A stretch of DNA of 64,000 nt from Dyadobacter sp. (GCF_017744695.1 NZ_JAGIAS010000006.1:248001-312000), one strand, 5' to 3'; shown: positions 16,153-24,883, counted from the first letter of the stretch. Notes: generated from the letters alone by a model not told the origin. Numbers and translations are program-made.

Positions 16153-17228
16153 ATACTTTGGATAACATACAAACGCTCTCCAGGGAGGCCGTCGAACTGT
16201 TAAGGAACCTCATCGAAACGCCCTCGTTCAGCAAGGAAGAGGAGAATACGGCTAGACTCATTGCGGATTTCTTTACGAAGAAGAACATCCCTTTTCATAC
16301 CAAAAAGAACAATCTGTGGGCCTACAACAAGCATTTCGATGCGAGCAAGCCTACAATGTTGCTCAACTCACACCATGATACGGTAAAACCGAACAAATCC
16401 TGGACGCTCGATCCTTTCAAGGCGATTGAGCAGGATGGAAAGTTGTATGGTTTGGGTAGCAATGACGCTGGTGGTTGCCTGGTGTCGCTGATCGCTACTT
16501 TTTGTTATTTCTACCCAAGGGAAGATCTGACCTATAATGTCGCGATCGCTACAACTGCCGAGGAGGAAATTTCGGGTAAAGAGGGACTTGAAATTGTAGC
16601 TCCTGAGCTTCCTGAAATTGCATTCGCAATCGTGGGCGAGCCCACCGAAATGCATTTGGCCGTTGCTGAAAAGGGGCTGCTGGTACTCGACTGTACTGCG
16701 AAAGGCATTTCCGGCCACGCGGCGCGTGAGGAAGGTGATAATGCCATTTATAAAGCATTGAAGGATATCCAGTGGATTACTGAATACAAGTTCCCAAAGG
16801 TTTCCCCAACCCTAGGCCCGATCAAAATGTCGGTGACGATCATCAATGCAGGTACGCAGCATAATGTGGTTCCCGATGCCTGCACATTCACGATTGATGT
16901 GCGCGTGACCGAACAATATACTTTGGAAGAAGTAATCGCGGAAATCAAGGCGAATATTCAATCCGAAGTCGTTCCGCGTTCGATCCGTTTGCGGCCATCC
17001 AGCATTCCGATGGACCATCCGATCGTTCAGGAAGGTTTGAAACTGGGCCGTAATGCCTACGGTTCGCCAACCACTTCCGACCAGGCATTGCTCGATTGTC
17101 CGTCGTTGAAAATGGGCCCGGGGCATTCCGCACGGTCGCATAGCGCGGATGAATTCATTTATCTGCATGAGATCGAAGAGGGCATCGCGCAGTATATTAA
17201 AATGGTAGAAGGCGTGGTAACCCGATAA
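16146..17228 (+). CDS. argE: N-acylornithine/N-acylcitrulline deacylase (M20)
   Basis: A 360-residue M20 metallopeptidase. Metal ligands appear in NSHHDTVKP (His, Asp), GSNDAGGCLVSL (Asp), TTAEEEISGKEG (catalytic Glu-Glu), VGEPTEMHLAVAEKG (Glu), and the C-terminal GPGHSARSHSADEFI (His). These fit ArgE. In this pathway the substrate is most likely the N-acylated citrulline produced by ArgF', with a succinyl group more likely than acetyl. It overlaps proA by 7 nt. DapE or another M20 activity is possible by fold but unlikely in this context. Confidence 0.88.
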   Translation: MVNTLDNIQTLSREAVELLRNLIETPSFSKEEENTARLIADFFTKKNIPFHTKKNNLWAYNKHFDASKPTMLLNSHHDTVKPNKSWTLDPFKAIEQDGKLYGLGSNDAGGCLVSLIATFCYFYPREDLTYNVAIATTAEEEISGKEGLEIVAPELPEIAFAIVGEPTEMHLAVAEKGLLVLDCTAKGISGHAAREEGDNAIYKALKDIQWITEYKFPKVSPTLGPIKMSVTIINAGTQHNVVPDACTFTIDVRVTEQYTLEEVIAEIKANIQSEVVPRSIRLRPSSIPMDHPIVQEGLKLGRNAYGSPTTSDQALLDCPSLKMGPGHSARSHSADEFIYLHEIEEGIAQYIKMVEGVVTR

Positions 17229-17267
17229 TTTGCTATACTTGCCAAAGCGAACTAACCGTGTTTTGGC

Positions 17268-18095
17268 ATGCGATTCTACACCGAAGAAGATATCAAGGCT
17301 TTCGATAACGTCCGGTTTTTGCACATCAAAACTGCAAAGGCCGGACATCTTTTTACCATCACATTAGCCCGGTCCGAAAAGCGGAATGCATTTACGCCGA
17401 CGATGGCGGAGGAGATTATCTTCGCGCTCGCTTATGCGCATTACGAGGCAGAAATCCGTTGTGTAGTATTAAAGGCTGAGGGCCCGGTATTCTGCGCCGG
17501 CGCCGATTTGAATGCATTTCATGATCCTTCTGCAAACACTGTGAATGGGTTATTGCCACGAATACACGAAGAGGTGCGAATAGGGGATGCATTCAACGAG
17601 TTGTTGAAACCTTGCATTGCCCAGGTAGAAGGCCCGGTACTGGCCGGAGGATTTCTGATGATATGCGGTTGCACATTCGTATTCGCTGTGCCGGAGGCGA
17701 CATTTAGTTTGCCTGAGGTAAAACGGGGCATCTGGCCGATGCAGGTAATGGCTTCACTAACACCGATTGTAAGCCAGCGTAAAATTTTGGAAATGTCAAT
17801 CACTGGAAAGGCTTATTCAGCCGAAGAAGCGCTTGAAATGGGGTTAATCACACATTTAGTGGAAAGGGAAAAGATAGCGGAGGAAGTGAATGCGCTAGCG
17901 ACTCAGATTTGCAACAGCGCCCCACTCGCTATACAATCCGGAATGCGGAGCTTACAGGAATTGAAGAATATCCCTCAAAACGAGCAACATACTTTTCTGA
18001 AAAGTGAATTGGACAAGCTCCTGAAAACGGAAGACGCCAAAGAAGGAGCATTAGCCTTCAAAGAAAAGCGGGAACCCATCTGGAAGGGTAGGTAG
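17268..18095 (+). CDS. Enoyl-CoA hydratase/isomerase family (crotonase)
   Basis: A 275-residue crotonase-fold protein acting on a CoA thioester. Oxyanion-hole segments are FCAGADLNAF and the VEGPVLAGGFLMI loop. One catalytic Glu is present in FSLPEVKRGIWP. The second, which in classical hydratases sits in GGGCELAMMCD, aligns with Leu here, so the enzyme may be an isomerase, a decarboxylase-like member or a hydratase using one Glu. It follows argE by 39 nt. No fatty-acid oxidation genes are adjacent, so the substrate is unknown. An array of GCCGAAA repeats begins 7 nt after the stop. Confidence 0.8.
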   Translation: MRFYTEEDIKAFDNVRFLHIKTAKAGHLFTITLARSEKRNAFTPTMAEEIIFALAYAHYEAEIRCVVLKAEGPVFCAGADLNAFHDPSANTVNGLLPRIHEEVRIGDAFNELLKPCIAQVEGPVLAGGFLMICGCTFVFAVPEATFSLPEVKRGIWPMQVMASLTPIVSQRKILEMSITGKAYSAEEALEMGLITHLVEREKIAEEVNALATQICNSAPLAIQSGMRSLQELKNIPQNEQHTFLKSELDKLLKTEDAKEGALAFKEKREPIWKGR

Positions 18096-18101
18096 TTGAC
18101 C

Positions 18102-18161
18102 GCCGAAAGCCGAAAGCCGAAAGCCGAAAGCCGAAAGCCGAAAGCCGAAAGCCGAAAGCCG
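18102..18161. repeat. Tandem array of GCCGAAA (8 units plus GCCG)
   Basis: Eight perfect 7-bp units run from 18102 to 18157 and a partial GCCG ends at 18161, directly against the RNase G stop codon (18162-18164). The array occupies nearly the whole gap between two convergent genes. It shares its unit family with the arrays at 26831-26935 and 28498-28637. Confidence 0.95.
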
Positions 18162-19724
18162 CTAATTCACCGGCACAATCTCAATCTCCTCCCCATACCG
18201 GTTATGGAATTTGAAATCCACCACGCCTAACGACGAGTCTTTGATCAGCTTCACCCAGGTTTTGTAATGGAAGAACCATTTCACCTGCTCGGAAATTAAT
18301 CCTTTTGTGAAATAGGAATGCAGGAAGGGGTGGAGCGAAATGGTAATGCCGCGCTCGTTCTGCTTGGTGAGAATGTAATCGAGGTTGTTGGCGATCACGT
18401 CGGAAACGAGAATGCTCGCCTGGATCGTCCCGGTACCGCCGCAGGTAGGGCAGGTTTCGCGGGTGACGATGTTCATTTCCGGCCTTACGCGCTGGCGTGT
18501 GATTTGCAGCAGACCGAATTTGGAAAGTGGCAAAACGGTGTATTTCGACCGGTCGCCCTTCATTTCATCGCGCATCACGTCGAACAGCGTGCGCTTGTTC
18601 TCCGCCTTCTTCATGTCGATGAAATCGACAACGATGATACCACCCATATCGCGCAGACGCAACTGTCGGGCAATTTCCTTCGCCGCTTCGAGGTTCACGC
18701 TCAATGCCGTCGCTTCCTGGTCTTCTTCCGAATTGGATTTATTACCGCTGTTGACATCGATTACGTGTAAAGCTTCGGTATGCTCGATGATCAGGTAACC
18801 GCCATTAGGAAGGCTTACCGAACGGCCGAATAACGATTTGATCTGTTTTTCGAGGCCGAATTGTTCGAACAGCTTGTTCTTGCCGTTGTGCAGGCGAAGA
18901 ATGTTTTCTTTCTCCGGCGCGATGTTATGGATGTATGCTTTGATATCATCATAAACATCTTTGGAGTCCACGGTAATGCTGTCAAACGATTCGTTGAGCA
19001 TGTCGCGGATAATTGAGGACGCGCGGTTCATTTCACCGATCACGCGGTCGCGTGGTTTGGCGTCACGCAATGCCTTGATACCGTTCTCCCATTTGTCGAG
19101 GCAGTCCTGCAAATCCTTGTTGAGCTCGTCCACATCCTTGCCGGTAGCCACCGTGCGGATGATCACCCCGAAATTCTGGGGCTTAATGGACGACATCAGC
19201 CGTTGCAAGCGGTTGCGCTCCTGCTTGTCGGTGATTTTCTTGGATAGGTTGACTGAATTCGAAAATGGTACTAATACGATATACCGTCCGGCAATCGAAA
19301 TATCGCATGAAAGTCGTGGGCCTTTGGTAGAAATAGGCTCCTTGACAATTTGGACGAGGATAGGCTGGTTTTTGGAAAGGACTTTGTCGATTTTCCCAAG
19401 CTTCTCGATTTCCGGCTCCATCTTGAAGTTTTTCAAGTTGCCGGTGTGCGTGCGCTTGGCGATTACATCCTTGGTGAGCTTGTTCAGCGAGTTGATGTTA
19501 GGCCCCAAATCGAGGTAATGCAGGAATGCATCTTTTTCAAAACCAACGTCTACAAAGGCAGCATTGAGCCCTGCCACCAGCTTCCGCACTGTACCGAGGT
19601 AAATGTCGCCTACGGTAAAGCTCTGGTCTGGTGTTTCTACGTGATATTCTAAAAGACGTTTATCCTGCAAAAGGGCTATACGCTCTCCCTTTTGAGTAGA
19701 ATTGATTAGTAATTCGTTACTCAA
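18162..19724 (-). CDS. rng: Ribonuclease E/G family
   Basis: A 520-residue endoribonuclease for rRNA maturation and mRNA decay. The start is TTG at 19724 (MSNELLINSTQ), with an in-frame stop two codons upstream. It has an S1-type RNA-binding domain (TVGDIYLGTVRKLVAGLNAAFVDVG), catalytic aspartates in HVIDVNSG and VVDFIDM, and the zinc-link cysteines CPTCGGTG. No long RNase E-type scaffold tail is present, so it is RNase G-like. It is the last gene of a minus-strand run HU, TPR protein, small basic protein, RNase G. Confidence 0.92.
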   Translation of the reverse strand: MSNELLINSTQKGERIALLQDKRLLEYHVETPDQSFTVGDIYLGTVRKLVAGLNAAFVDVGFEKDAFLHYLDLGPNINSLNKLTKDVIAKRTHTGNLKNFKMEPEIEKLGKIDKVLSKNQPILVQIVKEPISTKGPRLSCDISIAGRYIVLVPFSNSVNLSKKITDKQERNRLQRLMSSIKPQNFGVIIRTVATGKDVDELNKDLQDCLDKWENGIKALRDAKPRDRVIGEMNRASSIIRDMLNESFDSITVDSKDVYDDIKAYIHNIAPEKENILRLHNGKNKLFEQFGLEKQIKSLFGRSVSLPNGGYLIIEHTEALHVIDVNSGNKSNSEEDQEATALSVNLEAAKEIARQLRLRDMGGIIVVDFIDMKKAENKRTLFDVMRDEMKGDRSKYTVLPLSKFGLLQITRQRVRPEMNIVTRETCPTCGGTGTIQASILVSDVIANNLDYILTKQNERGITISLHPFLHSYFTKGLISEQVKWFFHYKTWVKLIKDSSLGVVDFKFHNRYGEEIEIVPVN

Positions 19725-19850
19725 TGTTCAACCAACTGAATGGCTCGATAATGTTGATACTTAACTCTCCGCATATCAGACTGTTAGCGGGATACAGACG
19801 TGGGGAATAACGATGACCGGATCTTAATACTAAAACCCGGTCATAGCCAA

Positions 19851-19940
19851 TTATTTCTTCTTATGTCTGTTTTTTCTGAGTCTTTTCTTTCTCTTGTGAG
19901 TGGAGATCTTATGTCTTTTTCTCTTTTTTCCGCAAGGCAT
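19851..19940 (-). CDS. 29-residue AURKAIP1/COX24-like basic protein
   Basis: A 29-residue peptide, MPCGKKRKRHKISTHKRKK followed by RLRKNRHKKK. It is almost entirely Lys, Arg and His. Bacteroidota encode such a protein widely; it belongs to the AURKAIP1/COX24 domain family, whose mitochondrial relative is a small ribosomal protein. It is therefore probably ribosome-associated. It lies between the TPR protein gene and RNase G on the same strand. Small size makes it easy to miss, but the sequence pattern is distinctive and the ATG and TAA are clear. Confidence 0.85.
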   Translation of the reverse strand: MPCGKKRKRHKISTHKRKKRLRKNRHKKK

Positions 19941-19991
19941 GATTATGTCGTTTTATAAAATAAGTAATGTATTTCCTTAGTGATCTGATGA

Positions 19992-20849
19992 TCAATTGCC
20001 CAGACGGCCCTCCAATTCGCCAATGGCTTGCTGGATTACCGGGTCTTTCTCCTCTTTTTTAACCTCCGACAGAACTTTGCTTGCTTGTTCTTTGTCACCC
20101 AATTCCACTAATGAAAGACCAAGATAGAACTTAGCTTTCGTGTTCCTAGGATTGTTGGTTAAAATCTGTCTGAACCTGTCAGCAGCTTTTGAATATTGGT
20201 TAGATCTCATGGACAGGATCCCCAGATTGAACAATGCCAATTCGTTGGTAGGATCCGTGTCGATCACCTCGCGCAACATCAGGATACCCTGCATCGGGTT
20301 TTCGGTGTTGACGTAGGTCATCGCCATGTTGGCCTTAGCGGTCAACAGGCCAGGATTCTGGTCAATTGCTTTTTGGTAATATTCACGGGTTTTGATACCC
20401 AGGTTCTTTGCTTTCTGCTCGTCCACCGCGAACCCGTACGCCTCATAGTAACGATCGCCCGCACGCATGAGGTTTTCGATGGCAGGGGAGAGCAGGGCAA
20501 CTTTTTCGGCGTAGAATGCGGCGCTGTCAAATTTTTGAAGCTTCGCAAACTCGTCTGAAAGCTTAATGCCCGCAGCAACCTTGTCTTTATTACCCGCTTG
20601 ATTGAAGCCGCTTCTGAGCTGATCTACAATTTTCTGCTGATCAGGAGTTAAAGCGGCTCCATCATGCGATTTGGAAGAGGACTCAGCAGCATCGGCTGCC
20701 GCAGCGGGAGCCGTAGTAGTTGCAGTTGACTGGCCCTTCTCCTTGTCCATCTCTTTGCTCTTGTTGTTTACGACTACCTTGGGAAGGCTGAAAAGCGTTC
20801 CTACCAGCGCTACCGCAAGCACGCAAGAAAGTAAAATGGACTTTTTCAT
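19992..20849 (-). CDS. Membrane-anchored TPR protein
   Basis: About 285 residues from the ATG at 20849 (MKKSILLSCVLAVALVG); an ATG at 20864 adds five residues. An N-terminal hydrophobic segment (3-20) is a signal anchor, followed by an Ala/Thr/Ser/Lys-rich linker (about 30-65) and then tetratricopeptide repeats such as YYQKAIDQNPGLLTAKANMAM, ALFNLGILSMRSNQYSKAADRF and AKFYLGLSLVELGDKEQA. TPRs usually bind partner proteins. It follows HU by 30 nt. Homologues occupy this place beside HU and RNase G in many Cytophagales. No specific function is known to me. Confidence 0.75.
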   Translation of the reverse strand: MKKSILLSCVLAVALVGTLFSLPKVVVNNKSKEMDKEKGQSTATTTAPAAAADAAESSSKSHDGAALTPDQQKIVDQLRSGFNQAGNKDKVAAGIKLSDEFAKLQKFDSAAFYAEKVALLSPAIENLMRAGDRYYEAYGFAVDEQKAKNLGIKTREYYQKAIDQNPGLLTAKANMAMTYVNTENPMQGILMLREVIDTDPTNELALFNLGILSMRSNQYSKAADRFRQILTNNPRNTKAKFYLGLSLVELGDKEQASKVLSEVKKEEKDPVIQQAIGELEGRLGN

Positions 20850-20879
20850 ACTCTTATAACCCAACCTTTTTCAGGTAAA

Positions 20880-21185
20880 TTACTTTTCAGCGACTGCTTT
20901 CAGTTTGTCACTTTCTTTTACCTGCTCAACAAAAACTTTTGCAGGCTTGAAGCTTGGTACAAAGTGCTCGTCAATAATCATGGAAGTTCCCTTTGAAATA
21001 TTGCGGGCCACTTTGCGCGCACGTTTTTTGTTGATGAAACTACCGAAACCTCTAACATAAAGGTTCTCACCATCAGAAAGTGAGTCCTTTACCACGGTAA
21101 AAAACGATTCTAGCGTTTGCTGAACGTCGCCCTTGTCTACGCCTGTTTTCTCGGAAATCTGTGCGATTACGTCTGCCTTAGTCAC
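20880..21185 (-). CDS. HU/IHF family DNA-binding protein
   Basis: A 101-residue nucleoid protein. It starts MTKADVIAQISEKTGVDKGDVQQTLESFF (dimerisation helices), followed by the hinge GENLYVRGFGSF and the DNA-binding arm INKKRARKVARNISKGTSM. The C-terminal extension (KVFVEQVKESDKLKAVAEK) is slightly longer than in E. coli HU. It heads a run with the TPR protein, the small basic protein and RNase G, and diverges from mutY. An exact TAnnTTTG element lies upstream. Confidence 0.93.
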   Translation of the reverse strand: MTKADVIAQISEKTGVDKGDVQQTLESFFTVVKDSLSDGENLYVRGFGSFINKKRARKVARNISKGTSMIIDEHFVPSFKPAKVFVEQVKESDKLKAVAEK

Positions 21186-21251
21186 TTTGATTGTTTACTT
21201 TAAGTGGATATTATTTCATTAATTTACTTACTCCTGTAAATTTTGGGAACA

Positions 21252-21259
21252 CAAAGGTA
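21252..21259 (-). promoter_or_regulatory. Putative promoter -7 for the HU gene
   Basis: On the minus strand TACCTTTG matches TAnnTTTG exactly, 66 nt upstream of the HU ATG. A TTTT lies 20 nt further upstream in the -33 position. Confidence 0.55.
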
Positions 21260-21344
21260 CGGTAATTTTAACAAAACTTAAAAGGATGAACTTCCCCTTT
21301 TTTATATAATTCATTAAAAAACAGTGCACATAAGTGAAAATAAT

Positions 21345-22427
21345 ATGATACCGGATGATTTGGAGGTGCTTGATTTTAACAGAAGACTGAAATCCTGGTA
21401 TCTTGAAAACCACCGCCCTTTGCCTTGGCGTGAAACCAAAGATCCATATAAAATTTGGTTATCGGAGGTGATCCTTCAACAAACCCGCGTGGCCCAGGGA
21501 ATGCCTTACTATGAAAGATTTACAGCCCAGTATCCTACGGTGTTCGACCTGGCTGCTGCCGACGAGCGCGATGTGCTGCGGCTATGGCAGGGACTCGGCT
21601 ATTACTCCCGTGCGCGGAACATGCACTTCACGGCGCGGCAGGTTGTGAACGACTACCAAGGGAAATTTCCTGAAAGTGCTGAAAAGCTTTTGAAACTAAA
21701 AGGGCTGGGGCAATATACAGCCGCGGCCATTGCTTCCTTCGCATTCGACGAGGCTGTGCCGGCGATCGACGGCAATGTGTACCGGGTAATGTCCCGGATT
21801 TTCGGAATTCAATCCGATATGCTGAGTAATGAGGGGAAAAAGGAGTTTGCCGTGGTGGCGAAGCAACTCGTTTCTAAGGAAGACCCAGCGACGTATAACC
21901 AGGCGATGATCGAGTTTGGCGCATTGCAATGTGTGCCGGCCTCGCCGAATTGTATGGCTTGCATTTTTAAGGACAGTTGCTTCGCTTTTGAGCACCAAAT
22001 GCAGGGACAGTTACCCGTCAAAATCAAGAAGCTGACCGTTAAACACCGGTTTTTAAGCTATTTTATCATAAAGCAGGGCGACAAGCTGGCGATGCACGAA
22101 CGCCGCGGACGCGATATCTGGAAAGGCCTGTACGATTTTTACCTCGTGGAATCCAAGTTCCCCGCCACAACCCCTGACTCACTGACAATATCTGACGTAG
22201 TTTTCGAAAATCTCCTAAAAACCGGCCGCCTGACCGAAATCCCCAAAGTGTATTCCCACATCCTCACCCACCAGCGATTGCAGGTATGGTTCTGGTGGCT
22301 CGAAATTCCTGAAACCGAAAGGATAGATTTGCCTCATGGAATGGCTTTTTACAATCATGAGGAAGTGGAAGTGCTTCCAAAGCCGATTCTGATCGACACC
22401 GTTTTGCGGGAAGAAAATTACCTCTGA
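21345..22427 (+). CDS. mutY: A/G-specific adenine glycosylase
   Basis: A 360-residue base-excision repair enzyme removing A opposite 8-oxoG. The catalytic Glu is in WLSEVILQQTRV, the helix-hairpin-helix in KLKGLGQYTAAAIASFAF, the catalytic Asp in VPAIDGNVYRVMSR, and the [4Fe-4S] ligands CVPASPNCMACIFKDSC follow the C-X6-C-X2-C-X5-C pattern. The C-terminal NUDIX-like 8-oxoG recognition domain is present (LAMHERRGRDIWKGLYDFYLVE). The ATG at 21345 is preferred over a GTG at 21324. The mutY, ssb, gldE order is common in Bacteroidota; here two extra genes lie between mutY and ssb. Confidence 0.95.
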   Translation: MIPDDLEVLDFNRRLKSWYLENHRPLPWRETKDPYKIWLSEVILQQTRVAQGMPYYERFTAQYPTVFDLAAADERDVLRLWQGLGYYSRARNMHFTARQVVNDYQGKFPESAEKLLKLKGLGQYTAAAIASFAFDEAVPAIDGNVYRVMSRIFGIQSDMLSNEGKKEFAVVAKQLVSKEDPATYNQAMIEFGALQCVPASPNCMACIFKDSCFAFEHQMQGQLPVKIKKLTVKHRFLSYFIIKQGDKLAMHERRGRDIWKGLYDFYLVESKFPATTPDSLTISDVVFENLLKTGRLTEIPKVYSHILTHQRLQVWFWWLEIPETERIDLPHGMAFYNHEEVEVLPKPILIDTVLREENYL

Positions 22428-22500
22428 CCGCCTGATCATTGCTGCCGGTAACGAACTTCTGGTCGCATTGCGTGGGAACAGAGTTATGGCTTAAGTAATA

Positions 22501-22508
22501 TATTTTTG
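22501..22508 (+). promoter_or_regulatory. Putative -7 element upstream of PhyH-family gene
   Basis: TATTTTTG, exact TAnnTTTG, 27 nt before the ATG at 22536. No clear -33 element. Confidence 0.45.
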
Positions 22509-22535
22509 AACTAAACACTTAACCGAGCGTCAGTC

Positions 22536-23393
22536 ATGGGAAGTTTCAGTTTGAATGCCAGCCAGATCGCCGACTATAACCGCGACGGCTATATCATTGT
22601 AAAAAGTCTGTTTTCCGCGGAGGAAGTGGAAAAACTGTATCACACGGCACTGGAAAATTCGGTGATGCAGAAGAATGCGATGGACCTGAACGACCAGTCG
22701 GGGAAAAAGACGAAGCTATCGCTATGGTTTACGCCGGGCGATGATGTATTCGGGTATCTGATCCGCAGTGAAAGAATGGTCAATTCGGTGTGGCAGCTTT
22801 TGCAGGAAGAGAGCCAGGTTTGCCATTTTCATACCAAACTCATGCAGAAAGAGCCCAAAGTGGGCGGCGCCTGGGAGTGGCATCAGGATTATGGGTATTG
22901 GTATAAAAATCAATTCATTTTCCCGGACCAGCTGATGAGCGTGATGATCGCGCTGACGCCGGCTAATAAGGAAAATGGCTGCTTGCAAGTGATCAAAGGC
23001 TCCCATAAGATGGGTCGTGTGAACCACGGCTTCGCGGGCGAGCAGGTAGGTGCGGACATGGAAATGGTGAATCACGCATTAAAAACGATGGATTTGATTT
23101 ACTGTGAATTGGAGCCGGGCGATGCATTGTTTTTTCATAGCAACCTCATGCACCGCTCCGAAGCCAACCTGTCCGATCATCCGCGCTGGTCGCTGATTTC
23201 GTGCTACAATTCCCAATCCAACATCGCTTATGCCGAAACCTCCACCTCCTGGCGGGTGCCGGTTTCTATTGTGCCCGACCATGCGCTGCTGGAATGGAAT
23301 GCTGAATCATTTGAAAATGCAGATTTCCTCAAAAAAGAAAATGATCCGGCGCTGAAATCGACGGGGTGGGAGAATGAAGTGAAGACGACTTAA
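22536..23393 (+). CDS. Phytanoyl-CoA dioxygenase (PhyH) family protein
   Basis: A 285-residue Fe(II)/2-oxoglutarate-dependent oxygenase. The iron ligands are visible as His-X-Asp in WHQDYGYW and a distal His in HSNLMHRSEAN, with an Arg for 2-oxoglutarate a little further on (HPRWSLISCYN). The order and spacing are typical of PhyH proteins, which hydroxylate diverse small molecules. The next gene is a Gfo/Idh oxidoreductase, a pairing often seen in catabolic or sugar-modifying clusters. The substrate cannot be read from sequence. The pair appears to be an insertion between mutY and ssb. Confidence 0.82.
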   Translation: MGSFSLNASQIADYNRDGYIIVKSLFSAEEVEKLYHTALENSVMQKNAMDLNDQSGKKTKLSLWFTPGDDVFGYLIRSERMVNSVWQLLQEESQVCHFHTKLMQKEPKVGGAWEWHQDYGYWYKNQFIFPDQLMSVMIALTPANKENGCLQVIKGSHKMGRVNHGFAGEQVGADMEMVNHALKTMDLIYCELEPGDALFFHSNLMHRSEANLSDHPRWSLISCYNSQSNIAYAETSTSWRVPVSIVPDHALLEWNAESFENADFLKKENDPALKSTGWENEVKTT

Positions 23394-23420
23394 CTTAGGG
23401 TCAGGGAGAGTCAATAATTG

Positions 23421-23585
23421 TAGGTATAGTCATTAATAGTCATGTGTGGTCAAGTATTGTCAGGTGTAGTCATTAATAGCCAGGTATGGCCATTATTAGG
23501 TATGGTCACTAGCTGACCGGAAATGCTTTTCAGCAAGTAACAATGCATGACAACACTTGACTACACCTGACTATTCCTGACCTAT
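23421..23585. repeat. Inverted arrays of a 10-bp repeat
   Basis: Left array, 23421-23490: seven units in strict 10-bp phase of the type CAGGTATAGT (for example CATTAATAGT, CATGTGTGGT, CAAGTATTGT, CAGGTGTAGT). Right array, about 23541-23585: inverted units such as CTACACCTGA and CTATTCCTGA, also in 10-bp phase. The spacer, about 23501-23540, contains no gene. It fills the gap between the PhyH and Gfo/Idh genes. Confidence 0.9.
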
Positions 23586-23611
23586 TTTTAAACATTAAAT
23601 CGATTGCAGAT

Positions 23612-24817
23612 ATGCAGAAAATCGCAATGCTGGGCTCCGGCTTTATCGGACGTTTTTATGCGGAATCCATTCACGGGCAGCGCAGCCGCGACCGCGTGGT
23701 GGCCATTTATGCGCGGCGGGAAGAAAGCGCCAAAAAGTTTGCAGATGATTATGGCTGCGATTTCTGGTCGTCGAATATGGAAGAGGTGATTGCGCATCCC
23801 GATGTAAACATGGTTTGCATTGCATTGCCCAACAATGTCCACGAGGAAGCGGTATTGCTTTGTGCCAAACATAAAAAGGCCGTCGTTTCGACCAAACCGC
23901 TGGGCCGTAATGGCGCAGAGGCATTGCGTATGCTGAAAGCGGTGGAGGAAGCGGGCATTTTTGCGGGTTATCTGGAAGACCTTTGCTACACGCCCAAGTT
24001 TTTGAAATCACTCGAAAGCGTTAAAAATGGCTCATTGGGGCGCATTATCTGGGCGAAATCACGCGAAGCACATCCCGGCCCGCATAGTGAGTGGTTCTGG
24101 GATATCGAGCAGGCTGGTGGTGGCTGTATTCTCGATTTGGGATGCCATTGCATCGAAATATCACGGAATTTTATTGGTAAGGATATTAAACCCGTAGAGG
24201 TAATGTGCTGGGCCGATACACAGGTGAAGCCGATCGATGCCGAGGATCATGCGATTGCATTGGTTAAATATGAAAACGGTGCTATCGGGCAATTTGAAGT
24301 GAGCTGGACGTTCCGGGGCGGAATGGATTTGCGCGACGAGGTAATGGGTACCGAGGGGACAATCTGGATTAACAACTTTTTGAGAACAGGTTTTGAAATG
24401 TTCACCACGGGCCAGAACCCCGATGGCGCAGGAGAGGAATATGTTGCTGAAAAAGCGGAAAGCAATACCGGTTGGTTGTTTCCCGTAGGCGACGAAGTGA
24501 ATGATTTGGGGTATAACCACATGTTCACGGATATGTTCAATTCTGCGGAAAAGGGAAATGCACCCGCGGAGACTTTCTATGACGGCTACATTGTGAATGC
24601 GGTCATTGATGCGGCTTATAAATCAGCCAAATCGAAGCTTTGGGAAAAGGTGGAATTGCCGGTTTGGCGTGGGCGTGAAGGCGTGGAAAAACCTTCTAAC
24701 TATGTTTCGTATAATGAAACGCATTACCTGATCAAGCAGGAAGTAACGCACGACGGTCGGAATAAACTGATCCTGAAAGACAAAGTTACCGGCAAGATTA
24801 CTGAACAGGATATTTAA
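23612..24817 (+). CDS. Gfo/Idh/MocA family oxidoreductase
   Basis: A 401-residue NAD(P)-dependent oxidoreductase. The N-terminal Rossmann motif is AMLGSGFIGRFYAESIHG. The signature lysine segment reads VVSTKPLGRNG where EKP is more usual. The catalytic-domain segment GGGCILDLGCHCIEISRNFIG carries the conserved Asp and His expected in the family. These enzymes act on sugars, inositols or related alcohols. It follows a PhyH-family gene across a 10-bp repeat array, so cotranscription is uncertain. No transporter is beside it, and the substrate is unknown. Confidence 0.85.
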   Translation: MQKIAMLGSGFIGRFYAESIHGQRSRDRVVAIYARREESAKKFADDYGCDFWSSNMEEVIAHPDVNMVCIALPNNVHEEAVLLCAKHKKAVVSTKPLGRNGAEALRMLKAVEEAGIFAGYLEDLCYTPKFLKSLESVKNGSLGRIIWAKSREAHPGPHSEWFWDIEQAGGGCILDLGCHCIEISRNFIGKDIKPVEVMCWADTQVKPIDAEDHAIALVKYENGAIGQFEVSWTFRGGMDLRDEVMGTEGTIWINNFLRTGFEMFTTGQNPDGAGEEYVAEKAESNTGWLFPVGDEVNDLGYNHMFTDMFNSAEKGNAPAETFYDGYIVNAVIDAAYKSAKSKLWEKVELPVWRGREGVEKPSNYVSYNETHYLIKQEVTHDGRNKLILKDKVTGKITEQDI

Positions 24818-24883
24818 CGGGTGTTTTTCATGGATTATGTCTATATTTAAGGTTGCAACAAACATTAACCACGTTAAAAAATC

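Noticed and set aside
18102-18161. Possible CRISPR array
   Set aside because: The 7-bp units have no spacers between them, and there are no cas genes.
19814-19843. Stem TGACCGG with CCGGTCA as terminator of the 29-residue gene
   Set aside because: The stem has only 7 bp and no T-run on the minus strand.
23421-23585. Possible CRISPR array
   Set aside because: The 10-bp units are contiguous and degenerate, with no unique spacers and no cas genes.
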